Shown: positions 36,022-45,011 of the stretch, piece after piece
Layout: every line of letters starts with the position of its first letter
Numbering within the stretch: the first letter of the stretch is position 1
Program-made: the position numbers and the translations under genes
Notes under the pieces: generated by a model
Databases searched by the model: none
Told to the model about the DNA's origin: nothing
What the model saw: only the letters and a program-made list of their open reading frames with translations
Source of the DNA: Winogradskyella litoriviva
GTDB taxonomy: Bacteria; Bacteroidota; Bacteroidia; Flavobacteriales; Flavobacteriaceae
Direction: 5' to 3'
Assembly: GCF_013249065.1 (NCBI RefSeq)
Contig: NZ_JABRWQ010000005.1
Location: 363,003 to 427,002, forward strand
DNA: 64,000 bases

Positions 36022-37593
36022 ATGAAGCAAAAATATAAAAAGAAAGGACTAATAATAGCAGTTGTAATTTCTGTTTTTGTAGTATTAACAATTGTAGCTA
36101 ATTATGTTGTTGAGAATAAACTTAATAGAGCCTTAAATGGCTTACCAAGATTTATTAAACTAGAGTATACCTCTTTGCGCGTTAACGTTATTGCTGGAAA
36201 TTTAGAGATAAATGCTCCAGTTGTTACTATTAATGGCAAAATCACCCAAAAAGCTATTCTCAATGCACAATTAAAAAGTATTGTAATTAAAAATCTTAGT
36301 TATTGGGATTATTTAATCAATGATGAGATTATAGTTGAAGCAATAATTTTAGACCAACTTAGTCTCAAATACAATTACAATCGGCACGTTGGTAAAGACG
36401 AGTACAACAAAAGATTTTTAAATGATTTAAAGCGTATTATAAATGTTGAAACTATAAAAATGAATAAGGCAGACATTTTTGTTTCAAATTTTGATACCGA
36501 TTCAACATTATTAAGTATTCCTGAATTTAATTTTGAATTAAAAAAACTTCAAATCAATCCAAAAACCTCCAAAATTGAAAATATAATTAAATATGATGAT
36601 TTTAACTTAAATGCAGATAACGTAAAATATGCCATTAATCAATATGATGATTTATATATAGATTCAATTTTATTAACTTGTGATAATGCGGTTTTTAAGC
36701 ATTTTGAGATAAAAACAAAGTACAAGAGAAACAAGTATTCAGAGCTATTAAAAGAGGAGCGCGACCATTTCAATCTAACAATTAAAGAAATAAAATGTAA
36801 AGAAATAAATTGCGGATTTAGAGCTTACGAAAAATTTTACTTAACATCACAAAAAGTACAAATCATCTATCCTGAAGCTGAAATTTACAGGGATAAGTTG
36901 GTGGCAAATGATACAAGTTATAAGTCTTTCTACTCAACAATGTTAAGAAAATTAGATTTTGAATTAGGTCTTAGTGAAGTAGAAGTTTCAAACGGAACAA
37001 TAGAATATTTAGAAAAAGTAAATAAAGAAACACCAGCAGGACGATTACGTTTTTCTAATATAGAAGCTAAAATTCTAAACGTAGGAAATATTAACCAATT
37101 GAAACCAACAGAAATAAAGGTGAATTCATTATTTATGGATACCTCAGTATTAAAATTCAATTGGAGCTTTAAAGTAGCAGATGTTACTGATAAGTTTGAG
37201 TTTAAAGCCAATTTAAAACGTTTTAATGCCGATCAACTAGATCAGTTTACAAAAGCTAATCTTAATGTAGATTTTAATGGTGAGTTAAAGCAAACTTATT
37301 TTACAATTGCTGGTAACAACAATGTTTCTCGTGTTGATTTTAAAATGAAATATGATGATTTTGAAGTTGCCATTTTAAAAAAGAACGGAAAGGAAAAAAA
37401 CAGATTTCTTTCAAAGTTAGTGAACATGATAGTTTCAACTAATAGTGAAAAACAAAATAATAATTTTCGTTTTGGACAAGATAAAGAAGTAAAAAGAGAT
37501 GTAACTAAATCTATATTTAATTTTGTTTGGTTAAATGTTAAGCAAGGATTATTAACTGCTATGACAGGTGATGGACTCCTTAAAAAGCAATAA
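36022..37593 (+). CDS. Membrane-anchored AsmA/DUF748-like protein
   Basis: A signal anchor (GLIIAVVISVFVVLTIVANYV, about 9-29) is followed by a long beta-rich periplasmic region of about 490 residues. The opening ENKLNRAL...LEYTSLRVNVIAGNLEI and repeated strand pattern resemble AsmA-like/DUF748 proteins, thought to help lipid transport across the periplasm. The assignment is by pattern only. It is monocistronic, with uvrD 97 bp downstream on the same strand. Confidence 0.6.
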   Translation: MKQKYKKKGLIIAVVISVFVVLTIVANYVVENKLNRALNGLPRFIKLEYTSLRVNVIAGNLEINAPVVTINGKITQKAILNAQLKSIVIKNLSYWDYLINDEIIVEAIILDQLSLKYNYNRHVGKDEYNKRFLNDLKRIINVETIKMNKADIFVSNFDTDSTLLSIPEFNFELKKLQINPKTSKIENIIKYDDFNLNADNVKYAINQYDDLYIDSILLTCDNAVFKHFEIKTKYKRNKYSELLKEERDHFNLTIKEIKCKEINCGFRAYEKFYLTSQKVQIIYPEAEIYRDKLVANDTSYKSFYSTMLRKLDFELGLSEVEVSNGTIEYLEKVNKETPAGRLRFSNIEAKILNVGNINQLKPTEIKVNSLFMDTSVLKFNWSFKVADVTDKFEFKANLKRFNADQLDQFTKANLNVDFNGELKQTYFTIAGNNNVSRVDFKMKYDDFEVAILKKNGKEKNRFLSKLVNMIVSTNSEKQNNNFRFGQDKEVKRDVTKSIFNFVWLNVKQGLLTAMTGDGLLKKQ

Positions 37594-37690
37594 AAATCAG
37601 TACTTTATAACAATGTTTTAATATTTATCGCATTTCAATTCGGATAACTATAAGAGTATCCGTAATTTTACTGCTTCAAAAAATTTTAGC

Positions 37691-40030
37691 TTGGAAAAAT
37701 ATCTCAGTCAGCTTAATGACGCACAATTAGAACCTACAATTCAGGTAGATGGACCAATGATTATCATTGCTGGTGCTGGTTCTGGTAAAACCCGTGTGCT
37801 TACCTATCGCATAGCTTATTTAATGAGTAAAGGTGTCGATTCTTTCAATATTTTGGCATTAACCTTTACCAATAAAGCAGCCAAAGAGATGAAAGGTAGA
37901 ATTGCTGATATTGTTGGTGACGGTGAAGCTAAGAACCTTTGGATGGGAACATTTCACTCCGTTTTTGCTAAGATTTTACGTTTTGAAGGGCATCATTTAG
38001 GTTTTCCGAGTAATTTTACAATTTACGATACGCAAGATTCGCAAAAATTAATGGGTTCTATAATTAAAGAAATGGGACTCGATAAAGATATCTATAAAAC
38101 CAAACAAGTTTATAGCAGAATCTCTTCCTATAAAAATAACCTCGTTACTGTAAAAGCCTATTTTAAGAATCCAGAACTAATGGAAGCTGATGCTATGGCA
38201 AGGCGTCCAAGAATGGGTGAGATTTATAAAGAATATGTAGATCGCTGCTTTAAAGCAGGTGCTATGGATTTTGATGATTTATTATTAAGAACCAATGAGC
38301 TGTTAACGCGTTTTCCTAATGTGTTGGCACAATACCAAAATAAGTTTAGATATATTTTAGTTGATGAGTACCAAGATACTAACCACTCGCAGTATCTAAT
38401 AGTAAGAGCATTGGCAGACCGTTTTCAAAATATTTGTGTGGTTGGTGATGATGCCCAAAGTATCTATGCGTTTCGTGGTGCAAACATTAATAATATTTTA
38501 AATTTCCAGAAGGATTACGATGGTGTTAAAATGTACCGTTTAGAGCAAAATTACCGTTCTACTAAAAATATTGTTGGTGCAGCAAATTCAGTTATTGAAC
38601 ATAATAAAACCAAGCTCGATAAAATAGTTTGGACAGCAAATGATGTTGGAGAAAAGGTTATTGTGCACAGAGCAATGACAGATGGTGACGAAGGACGATA
38701 TGTAGCAAGTACAATTTGGGAAACCAAAATGAACGAACAACTCCATAATAGTGATTTTGCTGTTTTATATCGTACAAATGCGCAGTCTAGAGCCATTGAA
38801 GATGCGTTGAGAAAACGAGATATTCCTTACAGAATTTATGGCGGATTATCCTTTTACCAACGCAAAGAAATAAAAGATGTAACCGCATATTTACGTCTTA
38901 TTCTTAATTCTGCAGATGAAGAAGCGCTAAAGCGTGTTATTAATTATCCTGCAAGAGGTATTGGCCAAACCACTGTAGATCGTTTAATAGTTGCAGCTAA
39001 TGCAACTGGAAAAACTATCTATGATGTTATTAAAGAAATTGATACAATAAATATCAATATTAACAATGGCACCAAAAACAAGCTTCGAGATTTTGTAACA
39101 CTTATAGAAAGTTACAAAGTAATGAACCAAACTGCTAATGCGTTTGATTTGGCAGAACATGTATCTAAAACAAGTGGCTTAGTAAGAGAGTTGGGTAAGG
39201 ATGTAACACCAGAAGGCGTTACTAAATTAGATAACGTACAAGAATTACTCAATGGTATTAAAGATTTTGTTGAAGGACAAATGGAATTGGCAGATGCTGG
39301 TGATTCTTTAGCAGAGTTTTTAGAAGATATTGCCTTAGCAACAGATTTGGATGCAGATAAAGGTAATCCAGACCATGTGGCTTTAATGACCATTCACTTA
39401 GCCAAAGGATTAGAATTTGGACATGTATTTATTGTTGGTATGGAAGAAGATTTATTTCCTAGTGCCATGAGCATGAATACGAGAAGTGAATTAGAAGAGG
39501 AGCGACGTTTATTTTATGTAGCATTAACAAGAGCAGAAAAACAAGCGTACTTAACGTATACCTTATCGAGATATCGATGGGGAAAATTAATAGATGCAGA
39601 ACCAAGTCGTTTTATCGAAGAGATTGATGACGAATTTATAAATATAACAACGCCATTAAAAGAGCGTTTTAATCCTATGTTAGATGCTTCTATATTTGGA
39701 GATATAGAACCAAATCGTGTTAGATTTGCAAAACCTAAAACAGCAAAGATTCAGAAAAAAGAAATGAGCAAAAAACCTGAGAACTTTAAAATTAGTACAC
39801 CAAAAAAATTAAAGAAAGTAAGTAAAACCGAAGGTGTAACAAATCTTTTTGACAGTAAATTAACTGTTGGTAATACTGTAAATCATCAACGTTTTGGGCG
39901 AGGAGAAGTGATGAAGTTAGAAGGTGTTGGAGGCGATGCCAAAGCGGAAATAAAGTTTCAGAATGGAGATACTAAAAAATTGCTTTTGCGTTTTGCGAAA
40001 CTTGAAATATTAAGAACTAAAAAAGATTAA
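37691..40030 (+). CDS. uvrD: UvrD/PcrA-type ATP-dependent DNA helicase
   Basis: SF1A 3'-5' helicase in nucleotide-excision and mismatch repair. The start is TTG at 37691, giving MEKYLSQLNDAQLEP, which matches the usual N-terminus; no ATG lies close by. Q-motif LNDAQ, Walker A GAGSGKT (Lys33), DEYQDTN (motif II), GDDAQSIYAFRGA (III), EQNYRS (IV), HLAKGLEF (V) and VALTRAEKQ (VI) are all present. The C-terminal tail ends in a Tudor-like PcrA module (HQRFGRGEVMKLEG). The length of 779 is normal. Confidence 0.96.
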   Translation: MEKYLSQLNDAQLEPTIQVDGPMIIIAGAGSGKTRVLTYRIAYLMSKGVDSFNILALTFTNKAAKEMKGRIADIVGDGEAKNLWMGTFHSVFAKILRFEGHHLGFPSNFTIYDTQDSQKLMGSIIKEMGLDKDIYKTKQVYSRISSYKNNLVTVKAYFKNPELMEADAMARRPRMGEIYKEYVDRCFKAGAMDFDDLLLRTNELLTRFPNVLAQYQNKFRYILVDEYQDTNHSQYLIVRALADRFQNICVVGDDAQSIYAFRGANINNILNFQKDYDGVKMYRLEQNYRSTKNIVGAANSVIEHNKTKLDKIVWTANDVGEKVIVHRAMTDGDEGRYVASTIWETKMNEQLHNSDFAVLYRTNAQSRAIEDALRKRDIPYRIYGGLSFYQRKEIKDVTAYLRLILNSADEEALKRVINYPARGIGQTTVDRLIVAANATGKTIYDVIKEIDTINININNGTKNKLRDFVTLIESYKVMNQTANAFDLAEHVSKTSGLVRELGKDVTPEGVTKLDNVQELLNGIKDFVEGQMELADAGDSLAEFLEDIALATDLDADKGNPDHVALMTIHLAKGLEFGHVFIVGMEEDLFPSAMSMNTRSELEEERRLFYVALTRAEKQAYLTYTLSRYRWGKLIDAEPSRFIEEIDDEFINITTPLKERFNPMLDASIFGDIEPNRVRFAKPKTAKIQKKEMSKKPENFKISTPKKLKKVSKTEGVTNLFDSKLTVGNTVNHQRFGRGEVMKLEGVGGDAKAEIKFQNGDTKKLLLRFAKLEILRTKKD

Positions 40031-40037
40031 AGCGTAA

Positions 40038-40982
40038 TTATTTTACCATACAAACGGAGTTAATATTCCCGTTGCCATCATATTCTTTTACCGAATTATG
40101 TGGGTCAGTAATCCATTGGCCATCAACTATAAATTTATAATGGTGTTTTCCGCCAGATAATCTTTTGTTGTATGTCCAGCAATTGTCTTGCCATATCATT
40201 TTATAGTCCTCTATAGACCAATCATTAAAATCACCACTTAAAATCACGGTTTTGGCATCGTTAAAATCACATAATTGAAAGGTTACGTTTTTTTGTACAT
40301 CAATTACAGAATTGTAACCACTGTATTCGTTTTCAATTTTTGAAGGGTTTTGTGGGTCTTCCATCCATATTCCATCAATTATAAATTTGTAATGATAGAT
40401 ATCTGGTTTCAATTGTAAAGTCACTTTCCAACCATCGTCTGTTGGCTTCATTAAAAAACCAGTTTCGTCCCAACGGTTAAACGTGCCACTTAAAATAACT
40501 TTTTTGGCATCCTTGAAGCCTTTCAGCTCAAAATTAACGTTGCCATAATCTGTAGCAAAAGCACTATAAAGCTTAAGGTTGTAAACCATTAATGGAAAAC
40601 CATCAGGGTTTTTTGCGTCTACGCTGTTTTCAAAATCGCTTGTTGGTTCTGCCCAATGTTCACTGTTAACTATAAACTTAAATTCCCATCCAAAATTTGA
40701 AGTAAATACCGAAAGGTCTTTTTTTAATTGGTAAATAGTATCATTGACCTTAGTCATTGGCCATTGGTCTAATGCCCAATTATTAAATTCGCCAGAAACA
40801 AAAACATCTTTTATTTTAACACCATTATTTTTAATATTGGGATAATCATTAACGTTGAATACAAAAGTGACCTGCTCACCTTTAATATCAAAGCCTTTTT
40901 TTGTTTTGCTTTGGGCAAAAATTTTACAGCTAAATAGTAAAGTTAATAGGAGAAAAAAAAGATGATTTGTTTTTATTTTCAA
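40038..40982 (-). CDS. Exported protein with three CBM48/AMPK-type glycogen-binding-like domains
   Basis: Signal sequence (possible lipobox LLFSC, or cleavage after FAQ), then three E-set/CBM48-like repeats: GEFNNWALDQWPM (about 66-160), GTFNRWDETGFLM (about 160-235) and GDFNDWSIEDYKM (about 235-312). The last two end in HYKFIIDGIW and HYKFIVDGQW, and the first in the divergent EFKFIVNSEHW. No catalytic domain is present, so the ligand, probably an alpha-glucan, is an inference. The start is a TTG whose bases overlap the TGA stop of the upstream protease gene (TTGA), implying translational coupling. Confidence 0.85.
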   Translation of the reverse strand: MKIKTNHLFFLLLTLLFSCKIFAQSKTKKGFDIKGEQVTFVFNVNDYPNIKNNGVKIKDVFVSGEFNNWALDQWPMTKVNDTIYQLKKDLSVFTSNFGWEFKFIVNSEHWAEPTSDFENSVDAKNPDGFPLMVYNLKLYSAFATDYGNVNFELKGFKDAKKVILSGTFNRWDETGFLMKPTDDGWKVTLQLKPDIYHYKFIIDGIWMEDPQNPSKIENEYSGYNSVIDVQKNVTFQLCDFNDAKTVILSGDFNDWSIEDYKMIWQDNCWTYNKRLSGGKHHYKFIVDGQWITDPHNSVKEYDGNGNINSVCMVK

Positions 40983-41938
40983 GGCTTTATAATCGGAAAC
41001 TTAATAAAATAGAGTTTCTGTTTTTTGTAGTTAATAATCGTTCGTTGTTGAGCGAAAAATTCAAAACCAAGAATGCCATCAAGATTAGTGCCAAATGCAC
41101 TATTCATTTGCCTTAAATTAGTAAGTACAGTTTTCATTGGTCCAAAGTAAATTGAATCATTCAATCTAACTCTATACAATTTTCCTGCCATAACTTTCAA
41201 TTTCTTACCGCTAGCACCTGTAAGTTTTAATTCTTTACTAGGATAAAAATAGTCTAAAATTTCTGAATCTATATTTTTATTCAGTTGATTGTATTCTGCA
41301 CCTGTATCTAATCCAAATTTCACTTGTTTATTTTCAATTTGTGCATCAATAATTATTGTGTGCTTCTTCAGTTTAAAATCAATGCTATCATGGATTGTTT
41401 CTGCATAAACTTTTTGGGACAAACGCTCACCATTCTTATCTGTTTTAGTCAACGTAATTTGATTTAAGTGCATATCAATAAAAATTTCAAAATCTTTCAA
41501 TACGCTAAAACCAATAATGCCTAAAACTTCAATTTTCTTAATCTTTTCTATATGAGATAAATCGATAACATCAGCATTTAGATTTTCTAACCTAAAATCT
41601 TCTAAACTAAGTTTTTGAAGGTATTTTTCTTCTACATCTTCAATTTCATTATGAATTCCACTTCGTTGTTTGTTATTCGATCTATAGGATCTTGAAGCTT
41701 TATAATGAACGCTGTTTAAAATTAAGGTTTCAGACCCAGTATCTATAATAAAATTACCTTCCTTATTTAGGAGTTCAACTTCTACAACAATAAGCTGGTC
41801 AATTACTTTAAACGGAATTCTTGTGGTTGATGTATTTACAAATTCTGCTTTAGAAAAAATGATAGGAGGTTTATAGTCAGTAGCATAGAGCTTAACTGAA
41901 ATAAACAAGGCGAAAATGATTTTGATTGATTGATGCAT
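40979..41938 (-). CDS. Retropepsin-like aspartic protease with two DTG motifs
   Basis: Exported clan-AA aspartic protease. A signal peptide (to about residue 20) is followed by two retropepsin-like halves, with FIIDTGSETLIL (Asp66) and FGLDTGAEYNQL (Asp211). The two halves could pair as in pepsin within a single chain. Each half has a later hydrophobic GIIGFSVL / GILGFEFF segment, as the fold requires. The substrate is unknown. The gene overlaps the CBM48-like gene by 4 bp, so the two products are probably made together. Confidence 0.85.
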   Translation of the reverse strand: MHQSIKIIFALFISVKLYATDYKPPIIFSKAEFVNTSTTRIPFKVIDQLIVVEVELLNKEGNFIIDTGSETLILNSVHYKASRSYRSNNKQRSGIHNEIEDVEEKYLQKLSLEDFRLENLNADVIDLSHIEKIKKIEVLGIIGFSVLKDFEIFIDMHLNQITLTKTDKNGERLSQKVYAETIHDSIDFKLKKHTIIIDAQIENKQVKFGLDTGAEYNQLNKNIDSEILDYFYPSKELKLTGASGKKLKVMAGKLYRVRLNDSIYFGPMKTVLTNLRQMNSAFGTNLDGILGFEFFAQQRTIINYKKQKLYFIKFPIIKP

Positions 41939-42022
41939 ATTATATAGACATACAAACTACCCTTTATGTTACATTATTTTATGTTTTTAACATTTTTTAA
42001 ACTGTATTTTAACACATTACCG

Positions 42023-42886
42023 TTATAGGTGTGTTTCTATAAAGTTCTTTAATTTTATAGTAGTATCTAAAAGATTAAGCCCAACCCAACCATGGCCTTC
42101 GTCTGGGTATAATGTAAACTCATGCGTTACATTTAATTCTTCTAGTTTATCTCGCATTGCTGTACCTTGTGTTGTTGGTACTAAAGGATCTTCTCCACCA
42201 TAAAACATAATTGTAGGAGGAGCTAAAATTGTTGCTCTGTGGTACGGACTTATTTCTTCAAGATATGGTATAGATGTATCTAGACCTAAATTAACTAACA
42301 AGCCTTGTAGTATAGGGTCTGTATTATCTAGGTAAGCAGGATCGGTAAAATTAGTTGGGCCAACAACGCTGCAAACCATTTCAGTTTTGTTATTAGTATC
42401 AAAACCATAACTCCATAATAATGACAAATGTGCACCAGCACTAACACCTACAAAACCTATATCTTCAGAAATTGTGTAATAGGCTTCATTAGCTTCTAAC
42501 CAATTAATTACGCTTGTAATATCATCTATTTGCATTGGGTATGCTTGGTTATTTGTATCTGCTAAGCGGTAATTTATGTTTACAACGGCATAGGAAGGCA
42601 TTTGATCTAAAATAAAATCTTTAAAGTCATTCATGTCGGCTTTGTCGCCAGCAGACCAGCCTCCTCCATGCACAAGGATTAAAGTTTTAGTATTCGTTGT
42701 TCTATTTGCAGGTAAGTATAAATCAAAAACCTGATCATTATCTGATCCATAAGAAACATTGAGTTCTGTATACGATTCTAATGGGTCTAAAACTTGTGGT
42801 TGAGCATTGTCATCATTATCGGATGAGCATGAAATTAATGTTGAAATTGAAAATAATAAGATGAATACTATTTTTAAATGTTTCAT
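42023..42886 (-). CDS. Alpha/beta-hydrolase (esterase/lipase) lipoprotein
   Basis: Lipoprotein signal with Cys20 (TLISC) and an acidic, low-complexity spacer. The hydrolase domain has the oxyanion HGGGWSAGD (73-81), nucleophile Ser149 in GVSAGAH, the acid region YGGEDPLVPT and His in DEGHGW. This is the BD-FAE/hormone-sensitive-lipase-like esterase class. Its probable place is the outer membrane, acting on acylated glycans or peptides, though the substrate is not predictable. It stands alone, divergent from the YciO-like gene. Confidence 0.9.
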   Translation of the reverse strand: MKHLKIVFILLFSISTLISCSSDNDDNAQPQVLDPLESYTELNVSYGSDNDQVFDLYLPANRTTNTKTLILVHGGGWSAGDKADMNDFKDFILDQMPSYAVVNINYRLADTNNQAYPMQIDDITSVINWLEANEAYYTISEDIGFVGVSAGAHLSLLWSYGFDTNNKTEMVCSVVGPTNFTDPAYLDNTDPILQGLLVNLGLDTSIPYLEEISPYHRATILAPPTIMFYGGEDPLVPTTQGTAMRDKLEELNVTHEFTLYPDEGHGWVGLNLLDTTIKLKNFIETHL

Positions 42887-42933
42887 AATAAAAATTATAG
42901 TTACTTTGTAAACGTGTCCTAAATATAGTTATT

Positions 42934-43554
42934 ATGGCTGAGTTTGTTAAAATATATCCAGAAAATCCGAATCCTAAAGCGATTCAGAAGGTAGTTAAAG
43001 TGTTGAAAAATGGAGGATTAGTTATTTATCCAACAGATACAGTCTATGGATTGGGTTGCGATATTACTAATATTAAAGCTTTAGAACGCATTGCTCAAAT
43101 TAAAGGTGTTAAGCTTGAAAAATCGAATTTTTCCTTTGTTTGTGAAGATTTAAGTAATCTTAGCGACTATGTAAAACAAATAGATACCACTACATTTAAA
43201 ATATTAAAAAGAGCATTACCAGGTCCTTATACTTTTATTTTACCAGGTTCCAAAAATTTACCAAACCCGTTTAAAAAACGAAAAACAGTTGGGATTAGAG
43301 TGCCAGATAATTCTATAGCTTTAGCACTAGTTGGTGCTCTAGGAAATCCAATTGTTTCAACTTCTATTAGAGATGAAGACGACGTCTTAGAGTACACAAC
43401 AGACCCAGAATTAATACTTGAGAAATGGGATAAATTGGTAGATATAGTGATTGATGGTGGCTATGGCGATAATGAAGCTTCTACTATTATAGATTTATCC
43501 GACGATGAACCAATTGTAGTAAGAGAAGGTAAAGGGAGTTTAGAGATTTTTTAA
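42934..43554 (+). CDS. Sua5/YciO/YrdC family protein, YciO-like
   Basis: YrdC-fold nucleotide/RNA-binding protein. Such proteins are usually annotated as L-threonylcarbamoyladenylate synthase (t6A tRNA pathway). PTDTVYGLGCD is intact, but the TsaC/Sua5 KRxxxKP motif reads KLEKSNF and the later SAN-type site reads STSIRD. KRKTVGIRVPD and VDIVIDGGYG match YciO rather than TsaC. So either this is YciO with a secondary role, or it is the organism's synthase with altered residues. The length is 206. Confidence 0.85.
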   Translation: MAEFVKIYPENPNPKAIQKVVKVLKNGGLVIYPTDTVYGLGCDITNIKALERIAQIKGVKLEKSNFSFVCEDLSNLSDYVKQIDTTTFKILKRALPGPYTFILPGSKNLPNPFKKRKTVGIRVPDNSIALALVGALGNPIVSTSIRDEDDVLEYTTDPELILEKWDKLVDIVIDGGYGDNEASTIIDLSDDEPIVVREGKGSLEIF

Positions 43555-43567
43555 ACAACTAAAATTA

Positions 43568-44764
43568 CTATTCTCTAACAGGTTTCTTAACACTATAAAA
43601 TAAAACTAAGGCTATAATTCCTGTTACTAAAAATCCGAGAAATAAAGGCAATACAGAGGTGGTTACAAAACTGCCAATATAGTTTGCAATAGGTACAGCC
43701 ATAATTGTAGATATAAAGCCATTTAGAGCAGAACCAATACCTGCAATATGTCCCATGGGTTGCATGGCTAATGCTCTGTAGTTACCAAACAAGAAAGCGA
43801 CACTTGCAAATTGAAGCATTAAAAACAGTATCAATATTTCTATTGGTGGATTTATGCCAGACCAAAATAGAATGACGTAAAGGAGTGAAATACCTACAAA
43901 AGCCAATAAAGCAATGTTAACGAGATTCCACATACCAAATCGCATAACAATAGCACTATTTAAAAATGTAGATAAACCAATAGTTATTGCCAAACTAGCA
44001 AATATGTAGGGAAAGTATTCGCCTAAATTATATTGTACTTGAAAAATTTGTTGAGAAGTACTCAAATAGACCATAAATGAACCAGTTATTAATCCTGAAA
44101 GAATAGTATAAATAACAGCAGATTTTATTCTAAAGAATGTTATTGTACCAGATTTAAAAATGGAAAGTCTAAACGTTTTTTGATATTTTTGATGCAATGT
44201 TTCCGGTTGTCGTTTCCAAAACCATAACATAATTATTAGCCCAAACAATAGGTTAAATGTAAAAATAGAGTGCCAGCCAAAATGCAATAATAAAAACTGA
44301 CCTAACATAGGTGCAATTACAGGCACCAAAATAAAGGTCATTGTTACTATAGATAAGATTTTTGCCATATGATCGCCACTATAAGAATCTCTAACAATGG
44401 CAATACTCATAGTTCTTGGCGCAGATAAACCAATACCTTGCAAAACACGGCCAAAAATCATCATTTCAAAATTCTTAGTGGTAATGCAAATAATAGAAGC
44501 GATTACAAAAACGCCAAATCCGAAGTAAACCATGGGTTTACGGCCAAAACTATCTGATAATGGTCCAAATAAGAGCTGTCCAAAACCTAATCCTAAAAAT
44601 ATGGCTGTGATGAGTTTTTGGTTTTCGGTGTCTCCTAAACTGTTTATATGCATTCCAATATTTGGCAGCGCAGGCAATACAGCATCAATAGATAAAGCCA
44701 CTATAGACATTAATGCTGCCATTAATACTATAAATTCTAATTGCGACCGTTTTTGATTTTGCAT
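43568..44764 (-). CDS. MFS drug efflux transporter, Bcr/CflA family
   Basis: Twelve-helix major facilitator, expected to export drugs by proton antiport. Motif A-like GPLSDSFGRKPMVYFG follows helix 2, and the early AALMSIVALSIDAVLPALPNI matches Bcr/CflA. I use the ATG at 44764 (MQNQKRSQLEF) instead of an upstream TTG at 44782. The length of 398 is normal. It has its own promoter region divergent from the ABC transporter gene. Confidence 0.93.
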   Translation of the reverse strand: MQNQKRSQLEFIVLMAALMSIVALSIDAVLPALPNIGMHINSLGDTENQKLITAIFLGLGFGQLLFGPLSDSFGRKPMVYFGFGVFVIASIICITTKNFEMMIFGRVLQGIGLSAPRTMSIAIVRDSYSGDHMAKILSIVTMTFILVPVIAPMLGQFLLLHFGWHSIFTFNLLFGLIIMLWFWKRQPETLHQKYQKTFRLSIFKSGTITFFRIKSAVIYTILSGLITGSFMVYLSTSQQIFQVQYNLGEYFPYIFASLAITIGLSTFLNSAIVMRFGMWNLVNIALLAFVGISLLYVILFWSGINPPIEILILFLMLQFASVAFLFGNYRALAMQPMGHIAGIGSALNGFISTIMAVPIANYIGSFVTTSVLPLFLGFLVTGIIALVLFYSVKKPVRE

Positions 44765-45011
44765 GGCGCAAAAGTAAGTCAATTATTAACAATTTTTAGA
44801 TAGAATTTATAACCTTATTTAAATATAGCTACTAGAAATTTATGTTTCTAATTAAGCATTGAATACTGCATGTCTTTTTTCTATAACCAAGAATTAAATT
44901 TAAATGTTTAGTAAATACATACTAACTATGGTTATTTCAAAATAATTCAATTAATTGTTTAATGCGATAAGAAAATTGTAAACGTATCTTTACGCAAAAT
45001 TTAGAATTATT

